A program made the translations under genes and the position numbers. Shown piece after piece: positions 18,994-29,652 of a DNA stretch of 62,560 nucleotides. The stretch is from assembly GCF_002795845.1 (NCBI RefSeq), contig NZ_CP011797.1:3597501-3660060 (forward strand). Reading direction: 5' to 3'. This DNA comes from Reinekea forsetii (lineage in GTDB: Bacteria > Pseudomonadota > Gammaproteobacteria > Pseudomonadales > Natronospirillaceae). The notes beneath the pieces are model-generated. The model was not told the origin of the DNA and made no database searches. It saw only the letters and a program-made list of their open reading frames with translations. Positions within the stretch are counted from its first letter, which is position 1. Each line of letters starts with the position of its first letter.

Positions 18994-20376
18994 TTAAAAA
19001 AAACTAAAGCCGACCTGAAACAGCTTTTCGACATCAGAGGTCCGGCGCTTATCAACCAGAAACAATATCACGTGATCGCCGGTTTCGATAATAGTGTGGT
19101 CGTGCGCGATGATGACCGCTTCGCCGCGCACGATGGCGCCAATCGAGCAACCTTCTGGCAGATCGATATCTTCGACCGCCCGACCGACCACCTTGGAGGT
19201 TTTAATATCGCCATGCGCAACCGCCTCGATCGCCTCGGCCGCGCCGCGGCGCAATGAATAGACATTGGCGATATCACCACGACGCACATGGGTCAGCAGG
19301 CTACCAATGGTCGACTGGGAGGGGGAAATGGCAATATCGATATCGCCGCCCTGCACCAGATCGACATAAGCGGTATTATTGATCAGGGTCATCACCTTGC
19401 GCGCGCCCAAACGTTTGGCGAGCAAGGAGGCCATAATATTGGCCTCGTCATCGTTGGTTACGGCGATAAACAGATCGGTGTCTTCGATATTTTCATCGAG
19501 CAACAGCTCCTGATCGGAGGCGTCACCGCGCAACACGATGGCGTGTTTAAGATGGTTACTCAACCATTGGCAGCGATCCTCGCTGTGCTCCAGGACCTTA
19601 ACCGAATAACGCGCCTCAATTTCTCGTGCCAGTCGGTAACCGATATTACCGCCCCCGGCGATCACGATTCGTTTATAGCTGCTTTCCTTGCGCCGCAGCT
19701 CACTCATCACGGCACGAATATCGCTGGTGCCAGCGAGGAAGAAGACCTCATCGTCGGCTTCGATGACGGTCGAGCCTTCCGGCACGATAGCCCGACCCTT
19801 GCGGAAAATGGCCGCAACTCGAGTTTCAACTGAGGGCATATGGTGCTTGAGAAAACGTAATTCTTGGCCAACCAGCAAGCCGCCGTGGATCGCCCTCACC
19901 GCGACCAGCTGCAACTTGCCACCAGCAAAGTCGAGCACCTGCAGCGCGCCGGGGGTTTCGATCAGGCGTTGGATATAGTTGGTCACCAAGCGCTCAGGGC
20001 TGATTAGCACGTCGATCGGAAAGGCATCCTGACTGAACAGCTTATCGCTTTCTCGAATATACTGTGGGTCCCGGATCCGGGCGATCTTGGTTGGGGTGCG
20101 AAATAGAGAAAAAGCCACCTGACAGGCGGCCATATTGACTTCATCGCTATTGGTCACCGCGATCAACATATCGGCATCCTCGGCCCCAGCCCGTTGCAAC
20201 ACATCGGGCAGCGACGCCAGGCCGATCACGGTGCGAATATCGATCCGATCTTGCAACTCGCGCAAGCGGTTACCATCGGTATCGACCACGGTGATGTCAT
20301 TTTCTTCCGAGGCAAGATTCTCTGCCAGTGAACTCCCGACCTGTCCGGCTCCGAGCAAAATGATTTTCAATGGCAT
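18994..20376 (-). CDS. trkA: Trk system potassium regulator TrkA
   Basis: The 460-residue protein (E. coli 458) is built of two tandem RCK halves, each with a Rossmann NAD(H)-binding fold: [17 protein letters not shown] at the start and [14 protein letters not shown] in the middle. Each half ends in a TrkA-C domain. It binds the cytoplasmic face of TrkH and controls potassium uptake. AGGACA precedes the ATG. It lies about 150 bases downstream of rsmB, so a separate promoter is possible. Confidence 0.95.
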   Translation of the reverse strand: MPLKIILLGAGQVGSSLAENLASEENDITVVDTDGNRLRELQDRIDIRTVIGLASLPDVLQRAGAEDADMLIAVTNSDEVNMAACQVAFSLFRTPTKIARIRDPQYIRESDKLFSQDAFPIDVLISPERLVTNYIQRLIETPGALQVLDFAGGKLQLVAVRAIHGGLLVGQELRFLKHHMPSVETRVAAIFRKGRAIVPEGSTVIEADDEVFFLAGTSDIRAVMSELRRKESSYKRIVIAGGGNIGYRLAREIEARYSVKVLEHSEDRCQWLSNHLKHAIVLRGDASDQELLLDENIEDTDLFIAVTNDDEANIMASLLAKRLGARKVMTLINNTAYVDLVQGGDIDIAISPSQSTIGSLLTHVRRGDIANVYSLRRGAAEAIEAVAHGDIKTSKVVGRAVEDIDLPEGCSIGAIVRGEAVIIAHDHTIIETGDHVILFLVDKRRTSDVEKLFQVGFSFF

Positions 20377-20527
20377 TGTCCTAGAACGTAATGTTGTCGA
20401 GTGGGCTGAGGCTTAGCGTGCAGCAGCCAACCTATTTGACCTGATTAGCCTATGTTACCGACCCAGGCCAACAAAGACGAGGCCTAAGCGCGACCATCGT
20501 ATCTGGCCAGCCCGGTCTTGCGTTAGC

Positions 20528-21811
20528 CTAACGTGCCTTGTGCAGTAACGCATAGAAAAAGCCATCGTGACCGCCGGCTTGCGGCAACCATTGCACGCCA
20601 GTGGGCGTCGGCACATCGCCGGTCAGGGGTAATTCGACCAAGGCAGCGTCGGCGTGCGCTGCCAGAAAGGCCGAGATCTGCTGGCTGTTCTCATCCGGCA
20701 GGATGGAACAGGTCGCATAGAGTAAGCGACCGCCGGGCTTGAGCGTGCCCCAGAGTTGCGTTAGAAGATTTTTCTGCACCAAGCCCAACGCCTTGATATC
20801 GGTATTTTTACGCAGCAACTTGATATCGGGGTGGCGACGGATCACCCCGGTGCCAGAACAGGGGGCATCGACCAGAATGGCGTCAAACGGCTCACCGTCC
20901 CACCAGCTCGACACATCGCCGGCATCCGCTGCGGTCAGTTGAGCACTGAGTTGCAAGCGCTCTAGGTTTTCGGCGACCCGGTCGAGGCGTTTGGGGTCGA
21001 CGTCCAACGCGGTTAATTGGATGCTCGCACTTTCGAGCAGATGGCCAGTCTTGCCACCCGGCGCGGCGCAAGCATCGAGCACTCGCTCACCATCCGTTAC
21101 ATTCAACAGCTGGGCACAGAGCTGGGCGGCCTCGTCCTGAACCGAGACGGCACCGGCGGAAAAGCCCGGCAGCGCCAGCACCGGTGCTGGCGCTGCCAGG
21201 GTCACACCGACTTCTGAATGGGCACAGGCATGCGCCTCAAAGCCCTGCTCATTGGCCTGCGCCAGCCAGGCGTCTCGCGTGCCGTGGCGCTGATTGACGC
21301 GCAGAGTCATCGGCCCCAACTGGTTTGAGTCGGCACAGATCTGATGATACTGCTCCGGCCAGGCCTGGCGCAGGCGCTTATTTAACCAACCCGGCATGGC
21401 CTCGGCCCGACGCAGATCGGCGAGCATCGCACCGCGTTCGCGCTGAAAACGCCGCAAGGTGCCGTTCACCAATCCGGTTGCCCACTGCCGATCGGCCTCG
21501 ACCGTGACCGCTACGGTCTCATTGATGGCCGCGTATTCGGCGACCTGCAATTGCCAGAGCTGGTAGATACCGATGGCCAGCACCATATGCAGCAATCGTT
21601 CCTTATCGCGCAGCGGGTCTTCGACCAGCTGGTTAATCAGTTCATCGAGGGCGAAATAGTAGCGCACACTGCCATAGACCAGCTGTTGCAGGAAGGCGTG
21701 CTGTTCCGGATCGAGCTCGGCGAGGGCGGCGGGCAACTCGTGGCTGAGCGAGCGGCCGTTGTCGACGACATTTAGCAGGATGTCGGCGGCGATATAGCGA
21801 ATAGACTTCAT
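20528..21811 (-). CDS. rsmB: 16S rRNA m5C967 methyltransferase
   Basis: The 427-residue protein has an N-terminal NusB-like RNA-binding domain (about 1-140) and a C-terminal SAM methyltransferase. Motif I is DACAAPGGKTGHLLE; the two functional cysteines lie in DAPCSGTGVIRRHP and YATCSI. It makes 5-methylcytosine 967 in 16S rRNA (gene also called sun or rsmB). The ATG overlaps the fmt stop by four bases, so it is the third gene of def-fmt-rsmB. Confidence 0.95.
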   Translation of the reverse strand: MKSIRYIAADILLNVVDNGRSLSHELPAALAELDPEQHAFLQQLVYGSVRYYFALDELINQLVEDPLRDKERLLHMVLAIGIYQLWQLQVAEYAAINETVAVTVEADRQWATGLVNGTLRRFQRERGAMLADLRRAEAMPGWLNKRLRQAWPEQYHQICADSNQLGPMTLRVNQRHGTRDAWLAQANEQGFEAHACAHSEVGVTLAAPAPVLALPGFSAGAVSVQDEAAQLCAQLLNVTDGERVLDACAAPGGKTGHLLESASIQLTALDVDPKRLDRVAENLERLQLSAQLTAADAGDVSSWWDGEPFDAILVDAPCSGTGVIRRHPDIKLLRKNTDIKALGLVQKNLLTQLWGTLKPGGRLLYATCSILPDENSQQISAFLAAHADAALVELPLTGDVPTPTGVQWLPQAGGHDGFFYALLHKAR

Positions 21812-22764
21812 AGGATGGCCGAGTTAGTGAACTGTGGGTGGGCGATAAATTGGTCGCGCCGGGCGTTGAGCAGATCGCTGGCGCTCATGGCTTTTTTACC
21901 GGGTAACTGCAGCTTTTCGATCCGCAACACCCCGTCGCCGGTGGCAACATCGAAGCCCACCTTGGTCATGGCAACCAGCGAGCCAGGGGCGGCCTCACTC
22001 GACTGACCGGGCAGGCTCGCCTGGTGCAACCGCACCGTCTCGCCCTGCCATTGGGTAAAGGCGCCAGGCCACGGCGTCAGGCCGCGAATCTGTCGGTCGA
22101 TTTGCTCGGCCGAGTCCGACCAGTCGATCTGACCCTCGATCTTTTCCAGCTTGTGCGCGTAAGTCGCCTGGGCCGAATTCTGCGCAACCGGCTGCGTCGC
22201 CGCCGTTTCCAGCTGGTTCAGGGCCTGCAGCAAGGCGGGTGCTCCGAGTTCAATAAGACGGTCGTGCAGTATCGCGCTGCTATCGGTTGGCAAAATATCG
22301 CAGGCCACGGTTACCAGCGCGTCGCCGGTATCGAGTCCGGCATCCATCTGCATGATGGTTATGCCCGTTTGCGCATCGTCGGCCAGCAGGGCACGGTGAA
22401 TTGGTGCGGCACCACGCCAACGCGGCAAGAGTGAGGCATGTACATTGACACAGCCCAGGCGTGGGGTGTCGAGAATCACTTGCGGTAGAATCAGGCCATA
22501 GGCCACCACGACCATCAGATCGGCCTGCAATGCAGCCAATTCGGCCTGGGCGGCGTCACTCTTAAAGTTCAAGGGTTGGAACACCGGTATCTGATGCGCT
22601 AAGGCGAGGCTCTTAACCGGCGAGGCGGTTAGTTTACGACCGCGACCAGCGGGCCGATCGGGTTGGCTATAGACCGCCACGACCCGATGTTCACTGTCGA
22701 TCAGGGCCTGTAGGTGCTCGGCCGCAAATTCAGGCGTACCGGCAAAGATAAGGTTCAGGGACAT
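21808..22764 (-). CDS. fmt: Methionyl-tRNA formyltransferase
   Basis: This 318-residue enzyme formylates Met-tRNAfMet using 10-formyltetrahydrofolate. Typical features are FAGTPEFA near the N-terminus, NVHASLLPRWRGAAPI with the catalytic His, and MDAGLDTGD with the conserved Asp. A C-terminal OB-like domain follows. It starts 3 bases after the def stop codon. Fmt and Def act at the two ends of the same formylation cycle. Confidence 0.96.
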   Translation of the reverse strand: MSLNLIFAGTPEFAAEHLQALIDSEHRVVAVYSQPDRPAGRGRKLTASPVKSLALAHQIPVFQPLNFKSDAAQAELAALQADLMVVVAYGLILPQVILDTPRLGCVNVHASLLPRWRGAAPIHRALLADDAQTGITIMQMDAGLDTGDALVTVACDILPTDSSAILHDRLIELGAPALLQALNQLETAATQPVAQNSAQATYAHKLEKIEGQIDWSDSAEQIDRQIRGLTPWPGAFTQWQGETVRLHQASLPGQSSEAAPGSLVAMTKVGFDVATGDGVLRIEKLQLPGKKAMSASDLLNARRDQFIAHPQFTNSAIL

Positions 22765-22767
22765 CGC

Positions 22768-23271
22768 CTAGTGGTCCAACTTATGTTGCTTCTCGAGTTT
22801 CTTCTTGATCCGGGTGCGCTTTAAGCTGGACAGGTAATCGACAAACAGCTTGCCATCCAAATGATCGATCTCATGTTGGATGCAGATCGCCAGCAGGTCG
22901 GTGGCCTCAAACGCCAAGGCCTCGCCTTGTTCATTGAGCGCGCTAACCTGAATTTTGTCGAACCGGGTAACATTTTCATAATAACCCGGCACCGACAGAC
23001 ACCCTTCCTGATATTCCATCGGGGCACCGGTGACCACATATTCAGGGTTGATCAATATAAGCGGTGCATCTTGCTGTTCGGACACGTCGATAACCACCAA
23101 GCGCCGATGAACATTAATTTGACTGGCCGCAAGGCCAATGCCAGGCGCCTCGTACATGGTCTCGATCATATCCAGGGCCAAGGTGCGCAGTGCATCGTCG
23201 ACCTTGTCGATCCGCACGGCGACCGTGCGCAAACGCGGATCGGGGTATTCTAATATCTCTAGTAATGCCAT
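22768..23271 (-). CDS. def: Peptide deformylase
   Basis: The 167-residue metalloenzyme removes the N-formyl group from new proteins. All three family motifs are present: [17 protein letters not shown] (metal-ligand Cys) and QHEIDHLDG (HEXXH). It is the first gene of the def-fmt-rsmB operon and is divergent from the LysM gene across a 355-base gap. Confidence 0.96.
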   Translation of the reverse strand: MALLEILEYPDPRLRTVAVRIDKVDDALRTLALDMIETMYEAPGIGLAASQINVHRRLVVIDVSEQQDAPLILINPEYVVTGAPMEYQEGCLSVPGYYENVTRFDKIQVSALNEQGEALAFEATDLLAICIQHEIDHLDGKLFVDYLSSLKRTRIKKKLEKQHKLDH

Positions 23272-23626
23272 AACGGACTATTTAACCAATATTTATGAGT
23301 GGAAAGTACAGCCTTGCCCGATCTCGCCAAAATGTTATCCAGTTATCACTTTCTGGATTTATCTGTGCAGATTTGGCTTTAAAGTGTTTGGCTCTGCGAT
23401 TGACTGCTAGACTAAAAAAGTTAACCGTTTTCGCTCGGTATCGTCATAGGGAGACCCCATTGCGCTAAAAAGCCGACAGTATAAGTTTCCGATGTGAAAT
23501 ACATCCTATTTAACCCATTTTGTAACAAATGAGAACAGTGTAGCAGACTCGCGAGCACCGGCATGGCGGCCAGTACTTTAGGGTCTGTTGCATGCTAAAC
23601 AGACAAATTATATAGGGAATTTGGCC
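23272..23626. other. 355-base divergent intergenic region
   Basis: The region separates def (minus) from the LysM gene (plus) and is AT-richer than its surroundings. It must hold promoters for both operons. A TTGCAT/TATAGG pair with a 17-base spacer ends close to the LysM start, but it overlaps the ribosome-binding site, so it is doubtful. No coding frame or RNA gene is recognised. Confidence 0.45.
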
Positions 23627-24703
23627 ATGAGGAAAATCATCGCTGCATTATTAGGCTGCTGTTTCGCCATGGGCCTGTCTGGGGCCGATGAATTGACCCT
23701 GAACGACGACGTGCCCGACCAATATGTCGTTGTTAAAGGTGACACGCTCTGGGATATCTCAGACATGTTTCTCGCCGACCCGTGGAAATGGCAAGATATC
23801 TGGTACCTCAATCCACAGGTCGAAGACCCTCATCTAATTTATCCGGGCGATGTCATCGGCCTGGTGATGATAGACGGTGAACGACGCCTGACCACCATTA
23901 TGCGCAGCGACAGCGCCAACACCTTGAAAATCTATAGCGATCAGGCCGATGCCAATGGCGTCGTTAAATTGCGACCGACGGCGCGAATCACGCCTATTTT
24001 TGGCGCCATTCCGGCCATTCCTCGGGAGCATGTCGACGGCTTCCTATCGGGCAATCGAATCTTAGCAAGCGCAGAACTAAAATCGGCGCCCTATATTATC
24101 AGTGGCATGGAAGGCCGCCTGCTGCTCGGCGCTGGGGATCAGGTCTATGCCCGCGGGGAATTTAACGTTGACCTGCCCGCCTACCAAATATACCGCATGG
24201 GCAAGATTTACCGAGATCCCTATACCAAGGAGCGCTTAGGCTATGAGGCGATTGAACTGGGCACCGCGCGACTGGACAATCTACAGGGCGAGATCGCAAC
24301 CTTCGAGCTAGAGCGTTCGAGCCAACAGGTCGCCATCGAGGATCGCATCTTGCCCTCGGATGAGGCGCAGCTGGAAACGGTCTTTTACCCCAGCGAGCCG
24401 CCTCAGGGGGTCGATGGGGTGATTGTCGACTCCGGCCGCGGTGCCAGCTTTATCGGCCAGTATGATGTGGTGCTGCTCAATGTCGGTGAGCGCGAAGGAG
24501 TCGCCGCAGGCATGATTTTCCGCATCAACCGGCGCGGTGATCGAGTGCGCGACCCAATTAACAAGGACCGCATCCAATTGCCCGAGGAAGAGGCGGGTCT
24601 GCTGATGGTCTTCCGCACCTTCGAGAAAATGTCTTATGGCTTGGTATTGGACGCGAAGCTGCCCATGCGCGTGGGCGATCCGATCGTCAACCCGGGTTTC
24701 TGA
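23627..24703 (+). CDS. LysM-domain secreted protein
   Basis: The 358-residue protein has a signal sequence (about residues 1-20) and one LysM domain at about 32-80 (YVVVKGDTLWDIS through YPGDVIGL), which binds peptidoglycan glycan chains. The rest, about 270 residues, has no motif that I recognise; a LysM protein at this same position next to dprA is conserved in Pseudomonas (PA0020). Its function is not established. The start at 23627 is preceded by AGGGAA. A strong terminator follows, so it is transcribed apart from dprA. Confidence 0.82.
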   Translation: MRKIIAALLGCCFAMGLSGADELTLNDDVPDQYVVVKGDTLWDISDMFLADPWKWQDIWYLNPQVEDPHLIYPGDVIGLVMIDGERRLTTIMRSDSANTLKIYSDQADANGVVKLRPTARITPIFGAIPAIPREHVDGFLSGNRILASAELKSAPYIISGMEGRLLLGAGDQVYARGEFNVDLPAYQIYRMGKIYRDPYTKERLGYEAIELGTARLDNLQGEIATFELERSSQQVAIEDRILPSDEAQLETVFYPSEPPQGVDGVIVDSGRGASFIGQYDVVLLNVGEREGVAAGMIFRINRRGDRVRDPINKDRIQLPEEEAGLLMVFRTFEKMSYGLVLDAKLPMRVGDPIVNPGF

Positions 24704-24726
24704 TAACTGCATCACAGCTTGGTAAC

Positions 24727-24751
24727 AGGCGCCCTCAGGCGCCTTTTTTTT
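24727..24751 (+). terminator. Rho-independent terminator after the LysM gene
   Basis: AGGCGCC (24727-24733) and GGCGCCT (24738-24744) form a perfect 7-base stem with a 4-base loop, followed by eight T residues. This is a classical intrinsic terminator for plus-strand transcription. Confidence 0.88.
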
Positions 24752-24911
24752 CGCCCGGCTTTTTGTAATAGTGCCACAAACCCATATCGGGTGAGTCGCA
24801 TCGCCTAGCTCTGAGCCCAGTGTTTGGGCTTTGAGTCCTGGGTTGGCGGTCGAGTGAAAGATGACGGGACACCGGTCATTCAGGACAAGGAATTTCAACT
24901 AAGGGAAGCCT

Positions 24912-26012
24912 ATGCACTCGGACACCCTCGCCTGGTTGCGCTGGGTATTGGTACCCCAGCTCGGACTCAAGCGCAGTCATACTCTGCTCAACCTGGTCGA
25001 CTCGCCCGCCGATCTGTTCCGTCACCCGGAGCGCTGGCCATTGCCCGAGGCTGTTAAGGTGACCCTGCGCGCCATGCATCGGCTCGGCGAACAGCACCCG
25101 ATCCATCGCCAGGCCCTAGACCAGCTGCGCTGGGCCGAACGGGCCAACCACCATCTGATCAGCCTGGCCGACGGCGCCTATCCGCCGAATCTGAATCAAA
25201 TCCATGATGCCCCGTTGATGCTCTGGGGCATTGGCGATACCGGCTTGCTGCAGACGCCCCAGATAGCCCTGGTCGGCAGTCGTCACGCCAGCCCAGGCGC
25301 ACTGAGTCACGCTCATCGCCTAGCCGCCGATCTCGCCCGAGCGGGGCTGGTGGTGACCAGCGGTGGCGCCTTGGGGATCGACAGCGCCAGTCATCGGGGC
25401 GCCTTGGCGGTTCAGGGTGGGACCATTGCAGTGCTCGGCTGCGGCGTCGATGTCGGTTACCCCAAGCCCAACAAGGCCTTATTTGCCAGCCTGGCCAGCC
25501 AGGGTCTGCTGCTCTCAGAACACCCCTTGGGCACGCAACCTCGACCGGGCCACTTTCCTCGGCGCAACCGCCTGATCAGCGCACTGGCCGAGCTGGTGGT
25601 TGTGGTCGAGGCGACATTGAACAGCGGTTCATTGGTCACGGCTCAACATGGCCTAGATCAGGGCAAGGATATCTTTGCGATGCCAGGTGATATTGGCAAC
25701 CCCAATACGGCCGGGTGTCATCGCTTAATTCAGGACGGCGCCTATCTGCTCGCCGATGCCAAGGATATATTACGGCATCTTAAGTTCCAGCAGCATCCCA
25801 GCCCCCAAGCTGAGCCCATCGCCCTGGACCACCTTAGCCCGCTGCAGCAGAAGATCATGGCCTTGTTGCGCTTTGGCATCCTGCCGCTGGATGGTTTGGC
25901 CCACCACCTTGAGCTGGCGGTCCATCAACTACTCGAGGCCATATTGGAGCTCGAGCTGGAGGGTCTGATCGAACAACAACCGGGTGGCTATACGCTTTCC
26001 GACATTGCCTGA
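24912..26012 (+). CDS. dprA: DNA-processing protein DprA (Smf)
   Basis: The 366-residue protein loads RecA on incoming single-stranded DNA during natural transformation. The Rossmann-like core shows GSRHASPGAL, SGGALGIDSASHRGAL, GCGVDVGYP and FPRRNRLISAL. The C-terminal 60 residues form the winged-helix-like DprA domain. AAGGGAAG lies before the ATG. It leads the dprA-tsaC-hemF series, an order shared with Pseudomonas. Other competence genes are not in the window, so transformability cannot be judged. Confidence 0.94.
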   Translation: MHSDTLAWLRWVLVPQLGLKRSHTLLNLVDSPADLFRHPERWPLPEAVKVTLRAMHRLGEQHPIHRQALDQLRWAERANHHLISLADGAYPPNLNQIHDAPLMLWGIGDTGLLQTPQIALVGSRHASPGALSHAHRLAADLARAGLVVTSGGALGIDSASHRGALAVQGGTIAVLGCGVDVGYPKPNKALFASLASQGLLLSEHPLGTQPRPGHFPRRNRLISALAELVVVVEATLNSGSLVTAQHGLDQGKDIFAMPGDIGNPNTAGCHRLIQDGAYLLADAKDILRHLKFQQHPSPQAEPIALDHLSPLQQKIMALLRFGILPLDGLAHHLELAVHQLLEAILELELEGLIEQQPGGYTLSDIA

Positions 26013-26062
26013 GGCCCGCACACTGGTTACCCTAAGCAGCTGGCCACTACTCGACTCAATTT

Positions 26063-27551
<1,489 letters not shown>

Positions 27552-27588
27552 CCGGCCAAGCCGGTTGGTGACCTTAGGCTAAAAACGC

Positions 27589-27960
27589 CTACACACTGCC
27601 TGCCGCTAGGAGAGCCTTCAGCTCACCGGCCGCCACCAGGGCTTTCAGATCGGTGTAACCGCCGATCAATGCGCCGCCGATAAAGATTTGCGGAAAGGTC
27701 TCGAAGCCGGTCCACATCTTGATGGCCAAGCGTTCACGCCACTTCGACATATAGCTGCCATATTCCAGATAAAGATGTTCTACCTGCTGCTCATCAAGCA
27801 ACTTACGGCTGGACTTGACCACCGGGTTTTGTTTCATGCCCACGACCACCACGGCGTGACGGCCAATGGCCTGCCTGACCTCGTTGAGTAAGCTTTGATC
27901 ACCGCCCAGCTTGGCCTGGATGGCCGGGTGGGCAAGGTTTTCGGATAATATAGGACGCAT
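27589..27960 (-). CDS. Cysteine-free glutaredoxin-like protein
   Basis: The 123-residue protein has the glutaredoxin fold signature but no cysteine anywhere. VVVVGMKQNP sits where a CGFS-type glutaredoxin has its MKG-P strand; the active-site region (about residues 43-51, KQNPVVKSS) lacks Cys. The glutathione-binding TFP (88-90) and the IGGYTDL loop are kept. It therefore cannot do thiol chemistry by itself; a binding role for glutathione or an iron-sulfur cluster is inference. I recall related Cys-free glutaredoxin-domain proteins in other Gammaproteobacteria. It is on the strand opposite to hemF, ending 37 bases from it, and is 85 bases downstream of a DsbA-like gene. Confidence 0.75.
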   Translation of the reverse strand: MRPILSENLAHPAIQAKLGGDQSLLNEVRQAIGRHAVVVVGMKQNPVVKSSRKLLDEQQVEHLYLEYGSYMSKWRERLAIKMWTGFETFPQIFIGGALIGGYTDLKALVAAGELKALLAAGSV

Positions 27961-28044
27961 CGATGAATCTCTTTTTAGGTTGGGTAACGCCGCCTATATG
28001 CTGGCGTTTGAGCGTACTTCAACAGATGAAGCCGATTATATGAC

Positions 28045-28677
28045 TTATGACTCGGAAGTGTTTTCGAGCAGTTCCACTACCTGCTGCAAGGCCCCGCTGT
28101 AGTCCTGATAGTTGAGCGCAATAGAATGGTAACGGCCGCGATGCAACAGCACCATCGATGGAAAGCCTTCAATCGGCAAGCTGCGGGCAAAATTCAGCTC
28201 AACGGTTAGGGCCTGCTGCAATTCAGGTGAGGCTAGATCGGCGGCAAAGCGGGCGCTATCGAGTCCGATCTCCTCGGCCAATTGTTGCAGGACCTCGACA
28301 TTCGACGGGTTCAGGGCACGCAAATAGTAGGCCGATTGCAACGCCGAAATCATGGCCAGCTCCGCCTGCTGCCAACTCGCCGCGATCACCGCGCGACAGG
28401 CGGGATAAGTGGAGCGACGCGGTTCATTTTCGGTCCAGAAATCAAAATTAAACTCGGTGCCCAGGCGTCCCTGAATCTGATGCCAGTAGCCGGCAATCGC
28501 TTGTTGTTGCGCGACCGGCATGACCTCGTCGCTGTCCGGTGCCAAGCCCCCGACGCAATAGCGCACCGTCACTCGATCCGCCAATTCCGCCGCGAACCGA
28601 TCCCAAACTGGCTTATGCGCCCAACACCAACTGCACATCGGATCGTGTATATAGATAAACTCACTTTCTGTGTTCAT
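28045..28677 (-). CDS. DsbA-family thioredoxin-fold protein
   Basis: The 210-residue protein has the thioredoxin-fold motif DPMCSWCW with cysteines at about 15 and 18, and the cis-Pro region GFPSM near residue 160. There is no signal peptide, so it is probably cytoplasmic, like the DsbA/HCCA-related oxidoreductases rather than periplasmic DsbA. The frame opens 7 codons upstream; the ATG at 28677 is chosen because the family starts here. It is upstream of the cysteine-free glutaredoxin-like gene on the same strand and divergent from the MEMO-like gene. Confidence 0.8.
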   Translation of the reverse strand: MNTESEFIYIHDPMCSWCWAHKPVWDRFAAELADRVTVRYCVGGLAPDSDEVMPVAQQQAIAGYWHQIQGRLGTEFNFDFWTENEPRRSTYPACRAVIAASWQQAELAMISALQSAYYLRALNPSNVEVLQQLAEEIGLDSARFAADLASPELQQALTVELNFARSLPIEGFPSMVLLHRGRYHSIALNYQDYSGALQQVVELLENTSES

Positions 28678-28748
28678 AACCACTGCGCCCTGCGCCAAAG
28701 ATAGCCCACCATAGCAAGTACCGATTCAATCCGAAATCCTTAGTTCGA

Positions 28749-28780
28749 CCGATGGCACGGTGCTATTCCCGTGGCATCGG
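28749..28780. repeat. Inverted repeat between divergent DsbA-like and MEMO-like genes
   Basis: CCGATGGCACGG (28749-28760) and CCGTGGCATCGG (28769-28780) pair at 11 of 12 positions around an 8-base spacer. The repeat lies in a 189-base divergent promoter region, so an operator is possible; an RNA hairpin in one of the leaders is the alternative. Confidence 0.5.
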
Positions 28781-28866
28781 ATCGAGCTGAATTGACCTAA
28801 GGCAAGATGTCACCCCTAGGGTGCGCCTAGTCTTGGACCCTCCAACCAGCCAGAGAGTCCCGCAAC

Positions 28867-29652
28867 ATGTTGATTCGTTCCCCTGCCGTAGCCGGCACCC
28901 TCTACGATGCTGACAGCCAACGGCTGCTCGCCCAAATTGAATCCTGGCTCGCCGACGCGGGCAGTCAGCCCCTGCCCAGACCCGCCAAAGCGTTAATCGT
29001 GCCGCATTCGGGCTATCCGTTTTCCGGTGCCACTGCGGCCGGTGCTTATCGACTGCTGGAACCGATCTACGACACCATCAAGCGGGTGGTTATCTTAGGC
29101 ACCTGCCACCGTGACCCAACTCAGGGCCTGTGGACACCACGATGTGCTGCTTTTCGCACGCCCTTAGGCGATGTGGCCGTCGACCAGCCCGCCTGCCGAG
29201 CCTTGCTCGAGCACCCAGAGGTTAACGAATTGGCGGTACAGCAAGATATGGAGCACAGTATTGAGGTGCAGTTACCCTTTCTGCAGACCGTCCTGGAGGA
29301 CTTCAGCCTGATTCCCCTGCTAGTCGGTGACTGCAGCACGCCGGTGCTGGCCGAGATTCTATCGTCCCTATGGGGCGGACCGGAAACCCTATTGGTAATC
29401 AGCACCGGCCTCAGCCGCAACCGGCCCTACCGAGAGGTTATCGCGCAGGATCAACACTCCGCGCGGCGCATTCGCGCCTTTGATAGCGGCTTTGTCAGCC
29501 AGGAAGCCTGTGGTTTCAATGCCCTGAATGGGTTTTTGCAGGTCGCCAAGGCCCAAGGCTTAGCGTCTCGACAGGTGGCCCTGACGACCTCGGCCGATCT
29601 CAACGGACAAAAAGAGCAGGTACGCGGCTTTGGTGCCTTCGTTTTCTATTGA
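28867..29652 (+). CDS. MEMO1-family protein
   Basis: The 261-residue protein belongs to the MEMO (AmmeMemoRadiSam system protein B) family, related to class III extradiol dioxygenases. The metal ligands of human MEMO1 have counterparts at His47 (VPHSGYPFSG), His81 (GTCHRDP) and Cys215 (EACGFNALNG). DMEHSIEVQLPFLQ is also conserved. However, the usual SSDLSH segment reads STGLSRN (about 179-185), so the Asp and His are lost. MEMO1 binds iron or copper and is linked to redox control. No AMMECR1 or radical SAM partner is adjacent. It converges on the Ap4A phosphorylase with a 7-base overlap. Confidence 0.85.
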   Translation: MLIRSPAVAGTLYDADSQRLLAQIESWLADAGSQPLPRPAKALIVPHSGYPFSGATAAGAYRLLEPIYDTIKRVVILGTCHRDPTQGLWTPRCAAFRTPLGDVAVDQPACRALLEHPEVNELAVQQDMEHSIEVQLPFLQTVLEDFSLIPLLVGDCSTPVLAEILSSLWGGPETLLVISTGLSRNRPYREVIAQDQHSARRIRAFDSGFVSQEACGFNALNGFLQVAKAQGLASRQVALTTSADLNGQKEQVRGFGAFVFY

